Shown here one piece after another: positions 5,925-6,387 of a DNA stretch of 6,387 bases. Positions within the stretch are counted from its first letter, which is position 1; the number at the start of each line of letters is the position of its first letter. Both the position numbers and the translations under genes were made by a program. This stretch comes from Rhodospirillales bacterium (lineage in GTDB: Bacteria > Pseudomonadota > Alphaproteobacteria > Rhodospirillales > Casp-alpha2). The stretch is from contig JAJFIE010000117.1 of NCBI GenBank assembly GCA_021775275.1, positions 1-6,387 of the forward strand. The letters run 5' to 3'. Under the pieces are notes generated by a model. It had not been told where the DNA came from, did no database searches, and was given only the letters and a program-made list of their open reading frames with translations.

Positions 5925-6017
5925 CCCAGTCGTTCCCACCATCAAAGCTCCAAGAGAAACCTTGGGGCTTTGCCATTTATGCAGACCGGGATTGAGCTTT
6001 TCCTATTCGTGCTTAAA
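5925..6017 (+). repeat. tRNA-end tandem repeat, unit 2 with 17-base copy of the tRNA-Val 3' end
   Basis: Positions 5925-5941 repeat CCCAGTCGTTCCCACCA exactly, namely the tRNA T-stem 3' strand, acceptor 3' strand and CCA, and the next T also matches. Upstream the tRNA likeness stops at once (GAGG instead of TCAAT), so there is no second tRNA. The unit continues with hairpin 2 and the same block as unit 1 (ACCTTGGGGC to ATTGAGCT, 5959-5998), then ends at GCTTAAA, 8 bases before the stop codon of the maleate isomerase-like gene. Confidence 0.9.
5943..5972 (+). terminator. Hairpin 2 in repeat unit 2
   Basis: CAAAGCTCCAAG (5943-5954) pairs with CTTGGGGCTTTG (5961-5972) around loop AGAAAC: 12 bp with one G-U wobble (5949/5966). 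The wobble is G-U only in plus-strand RNA; the minus-strand transcript would have an A-C mismatch there. It could terminate transcription from the tRNA side or mark the 3' end of an RNA. No strong T-run follows. Confidence 0.5.
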
Positions 6018-6024
6018 ACATCCC

Positions 6025-6387
6025 TCATCCGAACAAACGGCCACAATCGACGTCGCCCGTACCAATGCCGAGCATCTGAAGGGCTTCAAACAACATGGCC
6101 TGATTGGATGAAATGACGGGTTTGCCCAGGGCGGTCTCGAGCCGTGCGATGGCCTCGACGCTGCGCATATCGGTGCAGGATAACACGATGGCCCGGGCGT
6201 CGGGGCTGTCGGCCCGTTTTCCGAGATCGAACACCTCATCGGGGGTCAGTTCGCCCTGACCGTAATTCCCGAGCGCGGCGCCGATATCGACGCGTGAAAC
6301 GGTTTCAATCTCCGATTCAGCAAGAAACGAGACGGCCTGATCATTGATCAGCGCCACATACGGCGAGGCAAACCCGATACGGTTGAC
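6025..6387 (-). CDS. Maleate isomerase / Asp-Glu racemase superfamily protein, N-terminus beyond window
   Basis: The frame is open at the right edge and ends with TGA at 6027-6025, giving the C-terminal 120 residues of a protein that is normally about 240-250 long. It begins VNRIGFASPYVALIND, a strand-loop typical of the second half of maleate cis-trans isomerases and arylmalonate decarboxylases. IVLSCTDMRS carries the conserved catalytic cysteine of that half, and GKPVISSNQAMLFEAL is the characteristic C-terminal block. Such enzymes isomerise maleate to fumarate or act on related dicarboxylates by cysteine-based acid-base chemistry. The first catalytic cysteine lies outside the window, so isomerase, racemase and decarboxylase cannot be separated. 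The GTG at 6357 is an internal codon, not the start, because the frame and family similarity continue upstream. The gene converges on the tRNA with the tandem repeats between them. Confidence 0.85.
   Translation of the reverse strand, partial: VNRIGFASPYVALINDQAVSFLAESEIETVSRVDIGAALGNYGQGELTPDEVFDLGKRADSPDARAIVLSCTDMRSVEAIARLETALGKPVISSNQAMLFEALQMLGIGTGDVDCGRLFG

Noticed and set aside
5822..5942. attL/attR pair of an integrated element
   Set aside because: The two tRNA-end copies are only 103 bp apart with no integrase or cargo between them. A deletion scar remains possible, but an element is not present.
5869..6111. Plus-strand open frame of 80 codons across the repeats
   Set aside because: It overlaps the end of the maleate isomerase-like gene, and its two repeat-derived parts are read in different frames. 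No ribosome binding site stands out, so it is probably not coding.

Overview
The window looks like chromosomal DNA of a GC-rich alphaproteobacterium, perhaps a Rhodospirillales-like lineage. This is inferred from codon use, the style of the tRNA-Val(GAC) gene, the lytic transglycosylase type and a CtrA-like box; no marker gene fixes the genus. Genes are tightly packed and mostly on the minus strand. No phage, IS, CRISPR or plasmid gene is present.

Layout from left to right. (1) Positions 2213 down to 1 hold a three-gene minus-strand operon: a class I SAM methyltransferase, proline iminopeptidase (overlapping it by 4 bp), and a histidine phosphatase that runs off the left edge. (2) A 166-bp divergent intergenic region leads to a plus-strand glutathione S-transferase reading frame (2380-3003). 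It is complete at both ends but broken by one in-frame TAA at codon 63. (3) Convergent to it is a secreted lytic transglycosylase (4051-3023). A near-CtrA box and a perfect 16-bp inverted repeat lie just upstream. (4) Next is a minus-strand pair, an N-formylglutamate amidohydrolase-family enzyme followed by a GNAT acetyltransferase (5581-4110). (5) A plus-strand tRNA-Val(GAC) with encoded CCA follows at 5764-5838. (6) The right edge holds the C-terminal half of a maleate isomerase/Asp-Glu racemase-superfamily enzyme on the minus strand.

The most unusual part is the 186 bp between the tRNA and the maleate isomerase-like gene. It is filled by two tandem copies of a roughly 100-bp unit. Each copy begins with the last 17 bases of the tRNA (T-arm 3' strand, acceptor 3' strand and CCA). 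Each then carries a 12-bp hairpin whose 5' arms differ in sequence although both still pair with the same 3' arm. The layout resembles the tRNA-end repeats (rtT) of the E. coli tyrT operon. It could be a tRNA-transcript-derived small RNA or tandem terminator arrangement, or the scar of a duplication at a tRNA attachment site.

Apart from the two short operons, the genes do not form an obvious single pathway. They look like ordinary housekeeping and accessory metabolic genes around a tRNA locus.
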